Of a DNA stretch of 10,000 bases, positions 8,221 through 10,000 are shown one piece after another. The first letter of the stretch is position 1, and the number at the start of each line of letters is the position of its first letter. A program made the translations under genes and the position numbers. Under the pieces are notes generated by a model. That model was not told the DNA's origin and did no database searches. It worked only from the letters and a program-made list of their open reading frames with translations. The stretch covers positions 15,001 through 25,000 of the forward strand of contig JAHNUO010000103.1 in NCBI GenBank assembly GCA_019787685.1. The letters run 5' to 3'. The DNA is from Chiua virens. Its lineage: Eukaryota; Basidiomycota; Agaricomycetes; Boletales; Boletaceae.

Positions 8221-8251
8221 CAGTTATACCGCGGTATTTTGAGTGCTTTAA
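8221..8251 (+). repeat. ITS1 dispersed repeat, copy 1
   Basis: CAGTTATACCGCGG followed by TATTTTGAGTGCTTTAAA. It matches 8746-8776 (CAGTTATACCACGG, then AGTTTGAGTGCGTTAAA) with one short gap and a few substitutions. It contains the 12-bp palindrome ATACCGCGGTAT, which the second copy has lost. Confidence 0.75.
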
Positions 8252-8745
8252 AAGAGAGGAGTGTAATATGCACACACCCGGCATTAGTGATGGTGATGGA
8301 GGGCATCTGGATTAACCAACGCACCACTGGCACTTATCGGATACGGCAAGAATTACCGTTGACAAAAGGACAGCTGTGCACTGTTTGTTGCAAAGCGGAC
8401 TGCTGATTGGGCTCTTCATGGCCTTAGGCAATGCCTTCGCACTGGATTTCGAAGCAAACAATTATACCATATTTGAATAAGCATGACCGTGAGCGCAGAC
8501 CAATGTTGTTTTTTTTGGTCTATGTCATTTGTTGTACATGGTCGTCGACAATTGTTTGTGGGTGAGATTCTTTGGGTTGGCGTTATGCCATATCATTGCG
8601 AGTGTGGTCTTTTGACAACTGCAATTGGATATGTAACACTTATGCCACTGATTGTTAGAATGGTCTCGACTATCAATCGGACGGACATCCGAATTGATTA
8701 TACCATCTCGTAGGTGTGGCCATTGACAAGTGTACATATTTGGTT

Positions 8746-8776
8746 CAGTTATACCACGGAGTTTGAGTGCGTTAAA
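8746..8776 (+). repeat. ITS1 dispersed repeat, copy 2
   Basis: Second copy of the repeat at 8221-8251, about 525 bp downstream in the same orientation. Shared blocks are CAGTTATACC, CGG, TTTGAGTGC and TTAAA. It is the most 3' of four TTATACC-bearing sites in ITS1. Confidence 0.75.
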
Positions 8777-8947
8777 GCCCATCTCAGTCTGCTCAACAGT
8801 AGTATAGTGCGTCCGTTATTCGTCCGAGAAAGTGTGTTAAGCTGGCTGCGGTTTGAGATTTCGTAAATCGTGGACTCACAAGGATTATTTAACTGCTTGC
8901 AATCCTTGCCGCGTGATATGTTCTTTTCGTTACCAAACAATTATTCA

Positions 8948-9120
8948 AACCCTAAGCGGGGGATCACTTGGCTCGTGGGTCGATGAAGAACGCAGCAAAC
9001 TGCGTGCTGACATGTGAACTGCAGGACACATGAACATCGACATTTTGAACGCATATTGCGGTCCATACTGACTAGTTTCCTAACCGAAGCTGTATGGACC
9101 ACACATGGTTGAGGGTCGTT
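8948..9120 (+). rRNA. 5.8S ribosomal RNA, complete
   Basis: Large-subunit rRNA that pairs with the 5' end of 28S. Diagnostic blocks in order: AACCCTAAGCGGGGGATCAC at the 5' end, GGCTCGTGGGTCGATGAAGA, ACGCAGCAAACTGCG, CATGTGAACTGCAGGACACA, GAACATCGACATTTTGAACG and CATATTGCGGTCCATAC. The variable GC helix is closed by GGTCCATAC...GTATGGACC (from 9060). The end is placed after CATGGTTGAGGGTCG because this segment pairs with GCGACCTCAACTCATG at the start of 28S, as expected for the 5.8S/28S contact. At about 173 bases it is longer than the usual 155-160, mostly through the GC helix. The 3' end is uncertain by several bases. Confidence 0.95.
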
Positions 9121-9664
9121 AGTTTATGCTAACTGAATTGCTTTTCGCTAACGCGTCTAGCTACATCATGAGGCGTTGTCAGCCTTCAGTGCGCTGACAT
9201 CCCTTGAATATACCTCTGGTACACAATCCTTGTATTGTGAAGTGCTCGTTTTTATCAAAGAAAACAGATAATTGGATCACGGTGTCTGAATGGAAACGTG
9301 TCGCCGCCACGCTTGTCCGTGTGCGTGCGCTCGCCCCCATTGTGCGTGTGCAGAGAACATCTGAGTGAGACTAGTAATGAAATTGATATAAGCGTTTAAA
9401 CGTAATAGTTTTCGCATTTGAATGCACAAAGAACGTCTCTCTATGCTCGGGTAATGCGTAAATTCTCTAATCATGTTGCAGTGTGCGGGTGTGTCGTACG
9501 GACCGGTGCAAGTGTGTGTGCCAGCGTGTAAAGCATTCGTTTCGTCTCAGGTCACCACTGCGTAATGATTCAATTTGTCTAATGCGATAATTTTCTGCGA
9601 TGGGAACTCTGCGTTGAAAGCACTTCAAACCAAACAATACTTGTGAATTTGCAAACAACCTATA
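9121..9664 (+). other. internal transcribed spacer 2 (ITS2)
   Basis: About 544 bases between 5.8S and 28S, removed from the pre-rRNA. It begins with a small hairpin at the 5.8S junction, GTTAG-TTTATG-CTAAC (9118-9133). Next comes AACGC (9150-9154) able to pair with GCGTT (9173-9177), then a perfect 7-bp stem TGTCAGC (9177-9183) / GCTGACA (9193-9199) with a 9-base loop. A GT/GC-rich segment at 9296-9355 (GTGTGCGTGCGCTCGCCCCC) could form another arm. I did not derive a full four-helix fold. Confidence 0.93.
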
Positions 9665-9945
9665 AAGCGACCTCAACTCATGTGAGACTACTCCCTGAAT
9701 TTAAGCATATTAATGAGGGAAGGAAAAGAAATTAACCAAGATTCCTTTAGTAGCGGCGAGCGAAACAGGAAAAGCCCAGCACTAAGTCCTCCGGTCGTTC
9801 TGGCCGGTAGGAGATGCAGTGTATGGAAAGTCTATTATCTTATGCGACGGTAGTACGTTCAAGTCCATCTTGAATGGGGCCATTTTACCCATAGAGGGTG
9901 CCAGGCCCGTACCAACTGCTACCAGTATAAGAAGGCTATTCCAAA

Positions 9946-9980
<35 letters not shown>

Positions 9981-10000
9981 TGGTAAACTCCATCTAAGGC
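9665..10000 (+). rRNA. 28S large-subunit ribosomal RNA, 5' part
   Basis: The start is set by GCGACCTCAACTCATGTGAG, which is complementary to the 5.8S 3' end, followed by the conserved 28S blocks CTGAATTTAAGCATATTAAT, GGAAGGAAAAGAAATTAACC, AAGATTCCTTTAGTAGCGGC and GAGCGAAACAGGAAAAGCCC. The rest (about 9780-10000) is in or near the D1 variable domain. The gene runs off the right edge. Several normally conserved bases differ (e.g. AGTAGCGGCGAGCGAAACAGG rather than the common AGTAACGGCGAGTGAA form), matching the fast-evolving look of the 18S. Confidence 0.97.

Larger units (their letters stand above)
7582..8947 (+). other. internal transcribed spacer 1 (ITS1)
   Basis: Spacer between 18S and 5.8S, about 1.37 kb, long for an animal ITS1. 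It is transcribed and then removed during pre-rRNA maturation. The limits follow from the 18S and 5.8S ends. Visible structure: a 50-bp spaced direct repeat near the 5' end, small hairpins CGGCC-GCT-GGCCG (7612-7624) and CTGTGC-ATTGC-GCACAG (7999-8015), a perfect 12-bp palindrome ATACCGCGGTAT (8226-8237), and the motif TTATACC four times (8224, 8462, 8698, 8749). Frames of 60-90 codons on either strand lie wholly in this spacer and show no domain, so no protein is called. Confidence 0.95.

Noticed and set aside
5572..10000. R1/R2-type retrotransposon or intron inside the rRNA genes
   Set aside because: 18S and 5.8S landmarks are continuous in order and spacing, and the 28S insertion sites used by R1/R2 lie well beyond the right edge.

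Overview
This window is a stretch of nuclear ribosomal DNA from an animal, read in the sense direction of the rRNA transcript. It holds intergenic spacer (IGS), a probable RNA polymerase I start region, the 5' external transcribed spacer, a complete 18S gene, ITS1, 5.8S, ITS2 and the first ~336 bases of 28S. I see no protein-coding gene. The open frames here are either chance frames inside tandem repeats or frames running through rRNA and spacer.

Organism: the 18S and 5.8S cores are metazoan. The 18S has expanded variable regions and many substitutions in normally invariant stretches, for example in the segment just before GGCTCATTATATCAG. The overall look is ecdysozoan. My best guess is an enoplean (clade I) nematode of the Trichinella/Trichuris kind, at about 0.4 confidence, with a fast-evolving arthropod as the alternative. 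No alignment could be run.

Layout: (1) 1-1531, tandem array of a ~159 bp unit, already running at the left edge. (2) 1532-2267, unique and increasingly AT-rich spacer with a tRNA-derived, SINE-like remnant on the minus strand at 1834-1920. (3) 2268-2709, a two-copy direct repeat leading into a CA-rich microsatellite. (4) 2816-4782, tandem array of a ~76 bp unit, about 27 copies, with a decayed outlier unit at 4819-4861. (5) ~4910, candidate Pol I start, followed by a ~650 bp 5' ETS with its own ~55 bp subrepeats and a strong segmented hairpin 88 bp before 18S. (6) 18S at 5572-7581, ITS1 at 7582-8947, 5.8S at 8948-9120, ITS2 at 9121-9664, and 28S from 9665 past the right edge.

How it works together: one Pol I transcript starting near 4910 would carry 18S, 5.8S and 28S, with the ETS and both ITS removed during processing. 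The two upstream arrays are the usual place for IGS enhancer, terminator or replication-barrier elements. Their job here is inferred from position only.
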